NCBI RefSeq assembly: GCF_900215465.1
Contig: NZ_OBEH01000001.1
Span: forward strand, 1,054,001 to 1,118,000
DNA length: 64,000 nt
Direction of reading: 5' to 3'
Source of the DNA: Flagellimonas pacifica
GTDB lineage: Bacteria > Bacteroidota > Bacteroidia > Flavobacteriales > Flavobacteriaceae
The translations under genes were made by a program, and so were the position numbers. The notes beneath the pieces were generated by a model that saw nothing but the letters and a program-made list of their open reading frames with translations, did not search any database and was not told the origin of the DNA. The number at the start of each line of letters is the position of its first letter. Within the stretch, counting starts at the first letter, position 1. Positions 43,699 to 53,345 of the stretch are shown here, one piece after another.

Positions 43699-45282
43699 AT
43701 GTATTACAAAATAGGTGTTGATGTAGGGGGTACCAATACAGATGCTGTACTGGTATCGCATACCAATGAAATATTGGCCAAAACCAAGCAGACTACTACA
43801 TTAGATGTGAGCAGTGGTATAAGAAATGCCATTAATGTAGTCATTTCCGAAGTAGATGTCCCTAAGGAAGATATCAAGTACATTATGCTGGGTACAACAC
43901 ATTGCACCAATGCCCTAGTGGAAAGAAAAGAACTGAACAGCATCGGAGCTATTAGAATTGGTCTTCCTGCAAGTGTTTCCATACCAACGATGGCAGATTT
44001 TCCAGATGATTTAAAAATACTGTTGGGAGAGCACAATTATATGGTACATGGGGGTTATGAATTTGATGGTCGATTGATAAGTTCATTAAACGAAGAAGAG
44101 GTGAAAAAATACCTTTTTGCCATGAAAGGTGAAGTGGAATCTTTAGCAATAACGGGTATTTTTTCCAAGACACTTCCTGATCAAGAATTGCAGGTAGCTG
44201 ATTGGGCCAAGGAAATTTTGGGAAGTGATGTAAGAACAAGTTGTTCCCACCAACTTGGAGGACTCGGTTTACTGGAAAGGGAAAATGCAGCTATTTTAAA
44301 TGCTGCACTGCAAAAGGTAGCTTCTAAAATGGTGGATGCCTTTAAAAATACTGTGCATGAGTTGGGACTATCCTCCCAACTATTTATCGGTCAAAATGAT
44401 GGAACCCTTATGTCACTGGAGCAGGTGCAAGATTACCCGGTACTCACTATCTCTTCTGGTCCTACAAACAGTATTCGTGGAGCGGGAGCACTTTCTAAAG
44501 TAGAAAATGGAATCGTAATTGATGTTGGTGGTACTACTTCAGATGGAGGAGTTTTGGTCAACTTTTTCCCAAGGGAAAGTACTCAGGCAGCTCAAATAGG
44601 GGGTGTTCTTACCAATTTTAGAATGCCAGATGTTGTTGCTGTTGGAATCGGTGGTGGAACTATTGTTCGTTTTGCTAACAATCAATGTATTCTTGGCCCA
44701 GATTCTGTTGGATACCAACTTAAGGAAAAAGCATTGGCTTTTGGAGGTGATACACCAACACTATCCGATTTTTTTATAGCAAATGATGAATTGAAAATAG
44801 AAGGGGCAGAAGAACCATCGACCTTGCGTAAGGCAATGGAAAAAAATACTGGTTATACATTTCAAGAAGCCCTAACGGTAGTAAAAAATGAAATTCAATT
44901 GGCTATTGAAAAGTTGGTCGATAAACTAAAAACGGATTCAAAAGAAATTCCTGTGATTGCCTGTGGTGGTGGTGCATTTTTGTTGCCCAAAGAAATTAAT
45001 GGTGCTTCTAGCGTAATTTTTCCAGAACATTTGGAAGTGGCCAACGCATTTGGTGCTTGCATTGCCCAAATAGGTTGTGAAGAGGAAATGGTAATCAACA
45101 CGCTACAGAATGATGAAAACTCGGCTTTGGAACAACTACTCGAAAGAGTAAAAAAGGAGCTGCTGAAAAACGGGGCCCTTGAAGATAGTATCAATATTCT
45201 AGCAAAAGAATCAATACCTCTTGCCTACCTCCCTGGAGCTGTCAAACTAAAAGTTAAGGTTTGTGGGGATTTAATAAGGTAA
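43699..45282 (+). CDS. Second HyuA-like (hydantoinase/oxoprolinase) ATPase
   Basis: A 527-residue ASKHA-fold enzyme shorter than HyuA at 36556. It has VDVGGTNTDAVLV, LGTTHCTNALVERKEL, VIDVGGTTSDGGVLV and GIGGGTIVRF. DUF917 plus such a shorter HyuA-like protein often form a pair without HyuB. It ends the operon, 106 bp before moaE. It may act on a different step or a related ring compound. Confidence 0.86.
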   Translation: MYYKIGVDVGGTNTDAVLVSHTNEILAKTKQTTTLDVSSGIRNAINVVISEVDVPKEDIKYIMLGTTHCTNALVERKELNSIGAIRIGLPASVSIPTMADFPDDLKILLGEHNYMVHGGYEFDGRLISSLNEEEVKKYLFAMKGEVESLAITGIFSKTLPDQELQVADWAKEILGSDVRTSCSHQLGGLGLLERENAAILNAALQKVASKMVDAFKNTVHELGLSSQLFIGQNDGTLMSLEQVQDYPVLTISSGPTNSIRGAGALSKVENGIVIDVGGTTSDGGVLVNFFPRESTQAAQIGGVLTNFRMPDVVAVGIGGGTIVRFANNQCILGPDSVGYQLKEKALAFGGDTPTLSDFFIANDELKIEGAEEPSTLRKAMEKNTGYTFQEALTVVKNEIQLAIEKLVDKLKTDSKEIPVIACGGGAFLLPKEINGASSVIFPEHLEVANAFGACIAQIGCEEEMVINTLQNDENSALEQLLERVKKELLKNGALEDSINILAKESIPLAYLPGAVKLKVKVCGDLIR

Positions 45283-45388
45283 CTTAGTGAATAACATTAG
45301 TTGAATATTACATAGTTGTTCCCTTAGGCTGTAAAACCCCCTTTGCCTTTCATTTTTCTTAATTACCTTAGCAAAAATTCACTTTTCA

Positions 45389-45829
45389 ATGGAAAAGAAG
45401 AAGAAGAATGTGTTTGTTGAAGGCCCGGTCAGTCCCACTTTTATTGCAGATGCTATAGCTAAACACCAATCTAAGACTCAAATTGGTGCGCATGATATCT
45501 TTTTGGGACAGGTGAGAGCAGATGAAATTGATGGAAAGACTGTTGGAGCTATTGAGTACACTGCTTATGAAGAAATGGCGAACCTAAAATTCTATGAAAT
45601 CAGGGAAAGGACATTTTCAAAATTTGAAATCACCTGTATGCATATTTATCATAGTTTAGGAAAAGTAAATGCAGGAGAGATCTGCCTATTTGTATTTGTT
45701 TCATCCCCACATCGCCGCACTGCTTTTGAGGCACTTGAATATGTGGTGGAAGAAATAAAATCACAAGTTCCGGTTTTTGGAAAAGAACTTTTTGAGGATG
45801 ATTCGTATCAATGGAAAGTAAATACGTAG
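45389..45829 (+). CDS. moaE: Molybdopterin synthase catalytic subunit
   Basis: A 146-residue MoaE: GAHDIFLGQVRADEIDGKTV, IEYTAYEEMA, HIYHSLGKVNAGEI, VFVSSPHRRTAFEALEYVVEEIK, and a C-terminal KSQVPVFGKELFED with the catalytic lysines. It makes molybdopterin with MoaD and precedes moaC by 3 bp. Two molybdoenzyme genes in the window (23359, 60294) would depend on this cofactor. No other cofactor genes are visible here. Confidence 0.92.
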   Translation: MEKKKKNVFVEGPVSPTFIADAIAKHQSKTQIGAHDIFLGQVRADEIDGKTVGAIEYTAYEEMANLKFYEIRERTFSKFEITCMHIYHSLGKVNAGEICLFVFVSSPHRRTAFEALEYVVEEIKSQVPVFGKELFEDDSYQWKVNT

Positions 45830-45832
45830 TAA

Positions 45833-46261
45833 ATGGTTGATATTACACAGAAAGAATCAACTCACAGAACAGCAATTGCACAAGCAGTTGTAAAAGTTAG
45901 TTCTCAAAAGACCATTAACGCTATTGAATCCGGCACAGTGCCCAAGGGAGATGTTTTTGCCATGAGCAAGGCTGCGGGATTTTTGGGAGTAAAAAAGACT
46001 TCCGACCTTCTTCCAGATTGTCATCCATTGCCTGTTGAATTTTGTGGGATTGATTATGAAATCAACAACCTTGAAATCTTGGTGAAGGTAGAAGTAAAAA
46101 CATTTTATAAGACCGGAGTGGAAGTTGAAGCCATGCATGGGGCAAGTATAGTTGCCCTTAACATGTATGATATGCTTAAGCCCATTGACAAAGGAGTCGA
46201 GATCCACTACATTAAACTTCTAAAAAAAACCGGAGGCAAGTCTGACATCAATAGGGGGTGA
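45833..46261 (+). CDS. moaC: Cyclic pyranopterin monophosphate synthase
   Basis: A 142-residue MoaC. It has MVDITQKESTHRTAIAQA, VKKTSDLLPDCHPLPVEF, EVEAMHGASIVALNMYDMLKPIDKG and KKTGGKSD. It is a little shorter than usual because the first residues of typical MoaC are absent; ATG 45833 is the first start after the moaE stop. The conserved PIDKG region, which holds active-site residues, is intact. Confidence 0.92.
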   Translation: MVDITQKESTHRTAIAQAVVKVSSQKTINAIESGTVPKGDVFAMSKAAGFLGVKKTSDLLPDCHPLPVEFCGIDYEINNLEILVKVEVKTFYKTGVEVEAMHGASIVALNMYDMLKPIDKGVEIHYIKLLKKTGGKSDINRG

Positions 46262-46391
46262 TTCTTAAATATTGATGAAGCCCATATTTGATCGTAGGCA
46301 CCTAGAATATGATTGGTCTTTTACGTTTTAAAATGAAGTTAATTGCTTTCACAAATAAAGAGAGCCTTTATTAAAATTTGTACATTCGCTT

Positions 46392-46889
46392 ATGCGAAAA
46401 TTGTCATGCATTATCATCCTTTTGATGGTTTCTTGGAGCTGTAAGGATAAAGAGAATACCTCTCAAGATGATGGAAATGAAGAGCTTGTCTTCAATTATC
46501 AAAAAATGCCTAAAAGGGTTGCTATCAACCCAGAAGCAACTGCTATTGTTAAAGAATGGAAAGAGTTTAATGACCTGACCACGAGCTTTGATGTACTGTA
46601 TAAAGCCAAGAACAATGAAGATTTGGTTTTGGCAATAGATGATCTCATAGAGAAAGAGGGGCTTTTGGCTAAATCAGAACATCCTACTGTTTTTGATGAA
46701 TTTCAGATAAAAAGTAGACAACGTGTTGTAAAAACATACTTGTTAAAAGTAAAAGCCAATATCTTGGATAATAGAGAGACTACAGAACCTACTATTAAGA
46801 TGTTGGAAGCGTATAATGCTTTTCGTAAGCAACTCAATGTGATTGTAAATAGTCAATTGGACAAAAAACTAATTCTGGATGAAGGTTAA
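46392..46889 (+). CDS. Hypothetical lipoprotein
   Basis: A 165-residue protein with a lipoprotein signal ending LLMVSWSC (Cys17), then a charged linker and a mostly helical domain (EWKEFNDLTTSFDVLYKAKNNEDL, later KMLEAYNAFRKQLN). No family recognised. It overlaps the next gene by 11 bp, so the two are co-expressed. The 130 bp upstream (46262-46391) hold no gene. Confidence 0.75.
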   Translation: MRKLSCIIILLMVSWSCKDKENTSQDDGNEELVFNYQKMPKRVAINPEATAIVKEWKEFNDLTTSFDVLYKAKNNEDLVLAIDDLIEKEGLLAKSEHPTVFDEFQIKSRQRVVKTYLLKVKANILDNRETTEPTIKMLEAYNAFRKQLNVIVNSQLDKKLILDEG

Positions 46890-47379
46890 GGCACTAAGTT
46901 TTGTAATGCTTTTTCTTGCTTTAGGGGCAAAAGGGCAAACCAATGAAAAGGAAAGTATCGATCAATTATTGAATACTTGGCATCAGGCAGCTTCAAATGC
47001 TGATTTTGATGCTTATTTCGGTAAAATGACTCAAGATGGGGTGTTTATTGGTACCGATGCCACAGAAAATTGGCAAAACAAGGCATTCAAAGAATTTTCC
47101 AAACCCTATTTTGATAGGGGGAAAGCTTGGAGTTTTACCGCTGTAGAGCGGAATATTTATATAAACGAAGCCGGTAACTTTGCTTGGTTTGACGAATTAT
47201 TGGATACCCAAATGAAACTCTGTAGAGGATCTGGGGTAGTAAAAAAAGAAAATGGGCAATGGAAAATTGCCCATTATGTACTTTCAATTGCAGTACCCAA
47301 TGAAAATGTTGCTGAACTGATTCAAATGAAAAAAGAAAAAGACAGCTTGTTACTTCTTGAGCTTAAGAAGGAAAAATAA
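46879..47379 (+). CDS. Exported SnoaL/NTF2-like protein
   Basis: A 166-residue protein with a signal peptide ending LGAKGQ and an NTF2-like fold: LLNTWHQAASNADFDAYFGKM, VFIGTDATENW, WFDELLDTQM and GSGVVKKENGQWKIAHYVLS. Members bind or turn over small molecules in a cone-shaped pocket. It overlaps the lipoprotein gene upstream and is convergent with the TPR gene (6-bp gap). Confidence 0.85.
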   Translation: MKVKALSFVMLFLALGAKGQTNEKESIDQLLNTWHQAASNADFDAYFGKMTQDGVFIGTDATENWQNKAFKEFSKPYFDRGKAWSFTAVERNIYINEAGNFAWFDELLDTQMKLCRGSGVVKKENGQWKIAHYVLSIAVPNENVAELIQMKKEKDSLLLLELKKEK

Positions 47380-47385
47380 TAGTTG

Positions 47386-48081
47386 TTATTCTTGCCCTTC
47401 CTGTTTTTGCTTTCTAGATTCCAATGCCTGTTTGCTAAGACTGGCCAAATTAAAATTTGGGTCAATTTTTAGCGCTTCATCAATAGAGGTAATGGCACTA
47501 TCAATATTGTTTTTGTCTTTGTTGAAGATAACCAACCCTTTTAAGTGATGAAAAGCTGCTTTTAAGGGAACCTCATACGGTTGTTGTCTTTCATAGAAAG
47601 CGTATTTCTGATCATCTTTAGCATTGGCAATACCATATTCTATATTGGTAGAAGCACCATCATTGTCTCCTGTTTGTATTTTAAGATCAGCCAATTCATA
47701 TGCCAAATACGCAGAAGGGTTTCTTGTAAAGAGCGTTTCAAAATGCTCTAACGCCCTTTTGGGTTGATTGAGAGCTTTTAATGAAACTGCTTTTACCTGC
47801 ACCGCCAAATCAGAATCATCAGCCTTTTTTTCAATTCCTATAGTGTTCAGGGCCTGAAGGTGCTGACTATTGTTCATATAGACAAAGGCCAGTGTGTCTC
47901 TACGTTCTTTAGAAGGTGAAAGCACATTTAAATGGGTCAATGAACTAATGACTCCATTCACATCTCCCTGCAATCGCATTTCATTATAGTAAGCTTTATA
48001 ATGATCTAAAAGCTCCTTGTTACTCTGTGAAATTCCGTTGAAACCTATAAATAAAAGTATCAACACCGCAATTTTTCTCAT
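47386..48081 (-). CDS. Exported tetratricopeptide-repeat protein
   Basis: A 231-residue protein with a signal peptide ending FNGISQ and several TPR-like helix pairs (about residues 25-225), for example RDTLAFVYMNNSQHLQALNTI, KALNQPKRALEHFETLFTRNP and NIDSAITSIDEALKIDPN. It probably acts as a periplasmic or secreted scaffold. It has no clear operon partner. Confidence 0.82.
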   Translation of the reverse strand: MRKIAVLILLFIGFNGISQSNKELLDHYKAYYNEMRLQGDVNGVISSLTHLNVLSPSKERRDTLAFVYMNNSQHLQALNTIGIEKKADDSDLAVQVKAVSLKALNQPKRALEHFETLFTRNPSAYLAYELADLKIQTGDNDGASTNIEYGIANAKDDQKYAFYERQQPYEVPLKAAFHHLKGLVIFNKDKNNIDSAITSIDEALKIDPNFNLASLSKQALESRKQKQEGQE

Positions 48082-48180
48082 TTATCGTGTTTTTTGGTGC
48101 GCCAAAACTAAAAAAATTATCGGTACTAAGCTGTTAAAGAATACCATATGAATTAAGAGAAATGTGTTTGACTCTATTTT

Positions 48181-48555
48181 TTAGAGAGCTAACATGGAGA
48201 CATCTTCATTGGTATGTTGTTTCAGCAATAGGGCATAAAAAGCCAAACTTTTTACATCCTTCACTAAACATGATTTTAAAAAGGTGTCCAAATCTTTGTA
48301 GTAAAGGCTTAAGGGCATGGTAGATACCACCATATTTATGATTTTTGGATCATACTCATGATCGTCCAATACCACATCCATTTTTATTCTTTGTTTTCCG
48401 TAGTCTATTTCTACATCCGCAGCATTGTAGTGCTTCCTTAGAATAGATTTATGCAAGTCTTTGAATCTTGAGGTTATGTTTTGTCTTTTGCTACTTTTTG
48501 TAATCAAATTCTCCATCTCCATCAAGATTCTTGTAGTTAACCTTGAATCTCCCAT
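48181..48555 (-). CDS. Hypothetical cytoplasmic protein
   Basis: A 124-residue soluble protein. No domain recognised: a helical start (TTRILMEMENLITKSSKRQN), a beta-like middle (ADVEIDYGKQRIKMDVVLDD), and a helical end. No signal peptide. Flanked by AT-rich gaps without genes. Confidence 0.6.
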   Translation of the reverse strand: MGDSRLTTRILMEMENLITKSSKRQNITSRFKDLHKSILRKHYNAADVEIDYGKQRIKMDVVLDDHEYDPKIINMVVSTMPLSLYYKDLDTFLKSCLVKDVKSLAFYALLLKQHTNEDVSMLAL

Positions 48556-48676
48556 GACATTAAATAATTATACTAGTACAAAGGTAAAGACGGGAGTTGT
48601 AATCAATTAAAAATCAGTTAATTAATTAACTTAATTTTATCTTAATTGTTGTCAAAACATATTTTGTGATGGTCAA

Positions 48677-49486
48677 CTACGTGACAATTGATGTTTGGAA
48701 ATAATGTGATTTATCCATAAAATTTTTACTGCGGATGATTTTGTTGTTTTTATGGGATAAACTGCCTAGATAGTTAGGTGCGGGAATACCTCTTCGAATT
48801 GCTTCTGTGGTATAATACTCTTTTTTTGTTGGATGCAATGGATAGACACCATTGAATATCTCTCCCCAATAACCTTTTTCAATGATAGTATATATTAAGT
48901 GGATACAGTCTTGAAGATGAATAAGGTTTACTGGGTCGTTACCATTGGTAAGATTTTTTCTTTTAGATAACATGGTAACGGGATGTCTCGTTGGGCCTAT
49001 CAATCCTCCAAAACGTACAATGGTTGTTTGCAAAGTGCTGTCCTGGGTAAGAAGTTGTTCGCATTCCAACAATTGCTTGCCAGATTCTGTAACTGGTATA
49101 GGCGGTGTTTCCTCTGTCACGTCTCCACTAATGTTGCCGTACACGGCTGTACTGCTTACAAAGATGATTTTGGAGATCTTACTTTTTTTTACTTGATTAT
49201 GTAACAGTTTTATTTTTTCTACAAAACTTTCGGTGTTGGCACCTCTGAGCTTTGGTGGAATGTTTATAATCAATACATCAATATTGGATAAGAAGGTTTC
49301 AATGTCCCCATGAATTTTTGTTGCGGAAATGGAAATTTCATAGGGGTGTATTTTATCTTTTTTGAGAAGTTTCAATTTCTCCTTGGATGTGGTAGTTCCA
49401 TGCACCTCATATGTATTGACTACAAAATGTTTAGCTAGGGGAAACCCGAGCCAACCACAACCAAAAACCCCTATTTTTTCATTCAA
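48677..49486 (-). CDS. NAD-dependent epimerase/dehydratase-type SDR protein
   Basis: A 269-residue Rossmann protein: VFGCGWLGFPLAKHF at the start (GxxGxxG variant), LIINIPPKLRG, IIFVSSTAVYGN, and the extended-SDR region TIVRFGGLIGPTRHP. This is the YeeZ-like branch, lacking a clear YxxxK catalytic pair. It overlaps the downstream end of the M28 peptidase gene by 8 bp. Confidence 0.84.
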   Translation of the reverse strand: MNEKIGVFGCGWLGFPLAKHFVVNTYEVHGTTTSKEKLKLLKKDKIHPYEISISATKIHGDIETFLSNIDVLIINIPPKLRGANTESFVEKIKLLHNQVKKSKISKIIFVSSTAVYGNISGDVTEETPPIPVTESGKQLLECEQLLTQDSTLQTTIVRFGGLIGPTRHPVTMLSKRKNLTNGNDPVNLIHLQDCIHLIYTIIEKGYWGEIFNGVYPLHPTKKEYYTTEAIRRGIPAPNYLGSLSHKNNKIIRSKNFMDKSHYFQTSIVT

Positions 49487-51758
49487 ACCTTAGTGTTTTG
49501 ATCACTAAAATAGCATCATTTAGCACAAAAGGCATAGGAATACTGTTTTCAGGTCGTTTGGGAACGGTAAATTCGTTGTTGGAGAGCAGATCATTGGAAG
49601 ATTCATAAAAAGTGAGTTCCAAAATGGAATCCTTTGGAAAACTCAATGCCAATTCAGTATAATCATTATTACTGATATAATGGGTAACCAACTTTTTTCC
49701 TCTTTTCTGCAAAAAATTATCGGAAAGAGAAATGTTGTTGACCTTGACAGAATTAAATTTGACAGGATTGGCATAAATATCCAAGCGGTTAACATCTCTT
49801 TTGGAAGTGACGCAGAGTTCAATTGATCGATGGTTACCCATAATGGTATCTTTTATTGTGTCGATCCATGGAACCGCAATATTCTTTGTTGGAGCTTTGG
49901 CGGTGTAAGTGAACCCAGATCCGTATTTACTGGCAAGAGTTTTATATTCTGTATTATTGGATTTTTCTGTTTTATCTTCCAAAAATTGACCATTCCATTC
50001 GATTAACTGATGATCATATGTTGCCCATTGGGCAGAGTTTTTATCAGCATCATATACATATAGCAAGCTACTTGGTTTTGGTCGTTTTTCGTTAAAATTG
50101 GATTTGATATGGGCGGCAACACTAAAAACAGCGAATAAGAACATGGTCAAATAAGCCAAACGATTCTTGTTTTTGAACTGTCCAAAAAAGGGAAGAACAA
50201 GAACAAACAAAAGAGTGGTGAAAACAGTAGTGGCCACCATCATTTTTAATCCAAGTCCAACTGGAAACATTTTTATAAGTGGAGAATAGATAAAAATTGC
50301 GGGAAGTGCCAAAAACAACAATAAAAATGGATTCGGTTCTTTTTGGTTAATAGTCACCATAAGTGCTACCAACATTCCAAAAAGAGGAACAATAAAAAAA
50401 CTGGCACCTTGCAAGTACACCGCCACAAGGCCACAAATTACTAACCATAAAAAAATGGGTGCAACCAAAAGGTCTGGCAAATCTACTTTTCGGAATTTGT
50501 GGTAAAACCAAAAACACACAGCCAGGGAAAACATGGCAAATGACATAATATATAGGTGTCCGTTATAGGTAAATCCATGCAACATGTCATTAAACCAAGG
50601 ATACCACCATTTAATGGCTGTCCAGCTAAAGTACCCTATTAGGCCATTGATCATCAAGGTTGCGAAAAGAGGGATAAAGCCTTGAAATACACCTTTTGCT
50701 GTTAGTTTTTGTTTTTTGAGACCAATAACCAATAAAACTACAAAAGCTAGTAAGGCAATGCCAAACATGGGCCATATCCATTTAAAAGGATAAGAAACCA
50801 ACCGAAAATATGGGAGGTTAAAATATATGAAGTCATCTGCACTTTTTAAGTTATTTAGGTCGGCATCACTAAAATGATAAAGCAAGGGCATTAAATAACT
50901 ACCCTGATGCGCCAAAGTATTTTTGTCCAATCTTTCATAGCTGTCCAAGACTGTGTGGTAATCATAGTGGTCATCAATAAAAGCAAAATTGAAACCCTCA
51001 ATATCCCCATCCTCTCTAAAAACCGTCAAATCTGTATCGTTGGGCAACATCTTATAAATGCTATATGCCAATGAATTAGCGACAGGATACTTTGGATTGG
51101 CGTTGGAAAACTCTTCTATTAATTTGGCATTTCCTTTATTAGTCTCAATTAACATATAACTTGGTCCTCCACTACCTCTGGCTTCAAAGTTTAGAACAAG
51201 TCCAATTTCCTTTGCCCAAGGATGGTTTTTTACAAAAAGATCCGCTCCATTCAATCCAAGCTCTTCTGCATCTGAAATGAGAATGATAATATCATTTTTA
51301 GGAGTTTTATTTTCTGCCAAAAAAGCTCGGATACCTTCTAGAATTGTCGCAACTCCACTTGCGGCATCACTGGCTCCTAATGAAGAATGTGGATTACTAT
51401 CATAGTGGGATAATAAAAGCAACGCTTTTCCATTGCCAGAGCCTTTTATTCTTGCCAGAATATTTGTGGCCTTGCTTAGATTTGCCCAATCCCCAGCGGT
51501 ATACCCTTCTTGTGTCGTTGTTTCCAACCCCATTTTTTTTAGCTCAGCAATAACATAGCCTCGAGTGGCCGCATGTCCAGAAAAACCTACCGCATGAGGT
51601 TCAATGGAAAGTTTTTTGACATGGGCCAAAGCTCTATCCGTTGAAAATAATTCTGATGGATTTTCAGCATCACCCTTATATGATGGCATTAACGATTTGT
51701 AACTCCAATACACTGCTAAAATCAGTAGGAGTAAGGCGAGGGTTCTGGAAAGTTTCAT
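49479..51758 (-). CDS. M28-family metallopeptidase with membrane domain
   Basis: A 759-residue protein. An N-terminal membrane anchor precedes a zinc peptidase domain (about 35-310) with SHYDSNPHSSLGASDAASG, ISDAEELGLNGADLF and HYDYHTVLDSYERLD. About 8-9 transmembrane helices (330-570) and a soluble C-terminal domain follow. This Fxna-like organisation is common in Bacteroidota. It is first in an operon with the epimerase gene. Confidence 0.88.
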   Translation of the reverse strand: MKLSRTLALLLLILAVYWSYKSLMPSYKGDAENPSELFSTDRALAHVKKLSIEPHAVGFSGHAATRGYVIAELKKMGLETTTQEGYTAGDWANLSKATNILARIKGSGNGKALLLLSHYDSNPHSSLGASDAASGVATILEGIRAFLAENKTPKNDIIILISDAEELGLNGADLFVKNHPWAKEIGLVLNFEARGSGGPSYMLIETNKGNAKLIEEFSNANPKYPVANSLAYSIYKMLPNDTDLTVFREDGDIEGFNFAFIDDHYDYHTVLDSYERLDKNTLAHQGSYLMPLLYHFSDADLNNLKSADDFIYFNLPYFRLVSYPFKWIWPMFGIALLAFVVLLVIGLKKQKLTAKGVFQGFIPLFATLMINGLIGYFSWTAIKWWYPWFNDMLHGFTYNGHLYIMSFAMFSLAVCFWFYHKFRKVDLPDLLVAPIFLWLVICGLVAVYLQGASFFIVPLFGMLVALMVTINQKEPNPFLLLFLALPAIFIYSPLIKMFPVGLGLKMMVATTVFTTLLFVLVLPFFGQFKNKNRLAYLTMFLFAVFSVAAHIKSNFNEKRPKPSSLLYVYDADKNSAQWATYDHQLIEWNGQFLEDKTEKSNNTEYKTLASKYGSGFTYTAKAPTKNIAVPWIDTIKDTIMGNHRSIELCVTSKRDVNRLDIYANPVKFNSVKVNNISLSDNFLQKRGKKLVTHYISNNDYTELALSFPKDSILELTFYESSNDLLSNNEFTVPKRPENSIPMPFVLNDAILVIKTLRFE

Positions 51759-51879
51759 AGTTTAGATGATATGGCATATAAAAGTATGAATTTATGAAAG
51801 GTTCGCATATTTAATGCGAAAAACTTAAATAATTCGTTAAAATTTCCTATCTTAATCAATCAACCCAAAAATTAACGGT

Positions 51880-52353
51880 ATGGCAATCAAGAGTTTTCAG
51901 GGCGTACGATCTAAGGATGCTTCTAAAAAAGAGTATGATGCCCCCATACTTGTGGAAGATTACATGACGAGGAAATTGGTCACTTTTTCGCCAGAGCAGT
52001 CTATTTTGGAAGTGATGGAGGCCTTTGCCAAACATCATATCTCTGGAGGGCCGGTAATGGACAAGAATGGTTTTTTGGTTGGGATTATTTCTGAAGCGGA
52101 TTGCATGAAGCAAATTTCTGAAAGTAGATACTTTAATCAGCCCATATTGGATAAAAGTGTAGAGCGTTTTATGACTAAAAATGTGCAGACTATTCCACAT
52201 GATATGAGCATTTTTGATGCTGCCGGTGTTTTTGACAAACATAATAGACGTAGGCTCCCGGTAATGAAGAAAGATATTTTGGTAGGACAGATAAGTAGAA
52301 AAGATATAGTGATTGCGGCGCTAAAATTGAGTGCCCAAAATTGGAAGAAATAA
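51880..52353 (+). CDS. CBS-domain pair protein
   Basis: A 157-residue protein with two CBS motifs: VEDYMTRKLVTFSPEQSIL…GGPVMDKNGFLVGIISEAD (about residues 28-80) and VERFMTKNVQTIPHDMSIF…RRRLPVMKKDILVGQISRKD (about 95-148). Such pairs bind adenosine nucleotides. It stands alone and converges on the Zn-ribbon gene. Confidence 0.88.
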   Translation: MAIKSFQGVRSKDASKKEYDAPILVEDYMTRKLVTFSPEQSILEVMEAFAKHHISGGPVMDKNGFLVGIISEADCMKQISESRYFNQPILDKSVERFMTKNVQTIPHDMSIFDAAGVFDKHNRRRLPVMKKDILVGQISRKDIVIAALKLSAQNWKK

Positions 52354-52358
52354 TCTAA

Positions 52359-52712
52359 TCATTCCCGTTTTACAATCATATACCGGTCATTGTCCAAAGG
52401 CAGGTACCCAAGATCATAAAGGAAGTAATATGTACTTCCTTTTTTTGTGGTGTAAAGATTGGTGATATACTCAAAATCGAATCCTTTATCCATCAATCGC
52501 ATCTTTGTGGTGGTTGTCTTGCCGTCTTTTAAGGGGAAGCTTGCCAGAATCCGATAGTTTTTACGAAGTCTATTGTTGATGTTTCTGACCAAGTTTTTAC
52601 TGTCCTTGTTCAGTTTGTTGTTATAGGCATTTCTGCAGTGGTCGGAGCAATATTTTTTATCGACTCTGCCAATCAATTTTTCACCACATTCCAAACAGTG
52701 TTTCTCGGACAT
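52359..52712 (-). CDS. Zinc-ribbon hypothetical protein
   Basis: A 117-residue protein. Two CxxC-like motifs occur: HCLECGEKL, then KYCSDHCRNAYNN, fitting a DUF2116-type zinc ribbon. A basic helix (LVRNINNRLRKNYRI) and a small C-terminal domain follow. Common in Flavobacteriaceae; function unknown. It lies 9 bp downstream of the pentapeptide gene, same strand. Confidence 0.75.
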   Translation of the reverse strand: MSEKHCLECGEKLIGRVDKKYCSDHCRNAYNNKLNKDSKNLVRNINNRLRKNYRILASFPLKDGKTTTTKMRLMDKGFDFEYITNLYTTKKGSTYYFLYDLGYLPLDNDRYMIVKRE

Positions 52713-52721
52713 TTCTTCGAT

Positions 52722-53294
52722 TTAGGATAATACAATATCGTGTTTTTTAAGTAAACCGATAAGATTGTCCTTGCTGAACTTGGCTTTTTTCAAGCTATTT
52801 TGCTCAGGGTCTATGGTCACATTGAACGAAGTGGAAAAATCCGCCTTTTCAAGATTGGTCTGATAGAAAACAGCCTTTTCCAAGTTGCAATTGGAAAATA
52901 TGGATTGTGACAGAACAGCTTCTGAAAAATCAGTTTCAGTAACATTGCAGTCCTGAAACATTGTACTTTTCAGTGAGAGTTGGAAGAAGGAACTCAAGGT
53001 CAAATTACAGTTTTCAAACTGAAAAGACAGTAAAAAATCGTTGCAATCTTCAAAACGGACACCGACCAATTTCGAATTCTTAAAAAGAACATCTTTAAAG
53101 ATAGTGTGCTTTATGTTGGCATTGGTAAGGTCACAATCCACAAATTCACACTCCATAAAGTTTTGATTGTCCAAATATCCATTGGAGAAATTGCAGCCGC
53201 TAAAAATGCAGTTCTCATATTCCCCTTTTTTTAGGGGCGTCTTGGTGAAGTCTTGACCCTCGAAAGTTTGATCGACTATAAAGGAAGGGTTCAT
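52722..53294 (-). CDS. Pentapeptide-repeat protein
   Basis: A 190-residue right-handed beta-helix protein built of A(N/D)LxX-type pentapeptides, for example CIFSGCNFSNG, CEFVDCDLTNANI and CNLEKAVFYQTNLEKADF. It resembles the Qnr/MfpA group in length and Phe/Leu stacking. No resistance function should be assumed: chromosomal members in Flavobacteriaceae are common. It sits at the head of a two-gene minus operon. Confidence 0.88.
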   Translation of the reverse strand: MNPSFIVDQTFEGQDFTKTPLKKGEYENCIFSGCNFSNGYLDNQNFMECEFVDCDLTNANIKHTIFKDVLFKNSKLVGVRFEDCNDFLLSFQFENCNLTLSSFFQLSLKSTMFQDCNVTETDFSEAVLSQSIFSNCNLEKAVFYQTNLEKADFSTSFNVTIDPEQNSLKKAKFSKDNLIGLLKKHDIVLS

Positions 53295-53345
53295 GTATGG
53301 TTTTTATGAAGAATAAAGATAAACAAATGTTAAATGTTATCTATT

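Noticed and set aside
52722..53294. Pentapeptide protein as a quinolone-resistance (qnr) gene
   Set aside because: Only the fold is visible; chromosomal relatives are common, so no resistance claim is supported.
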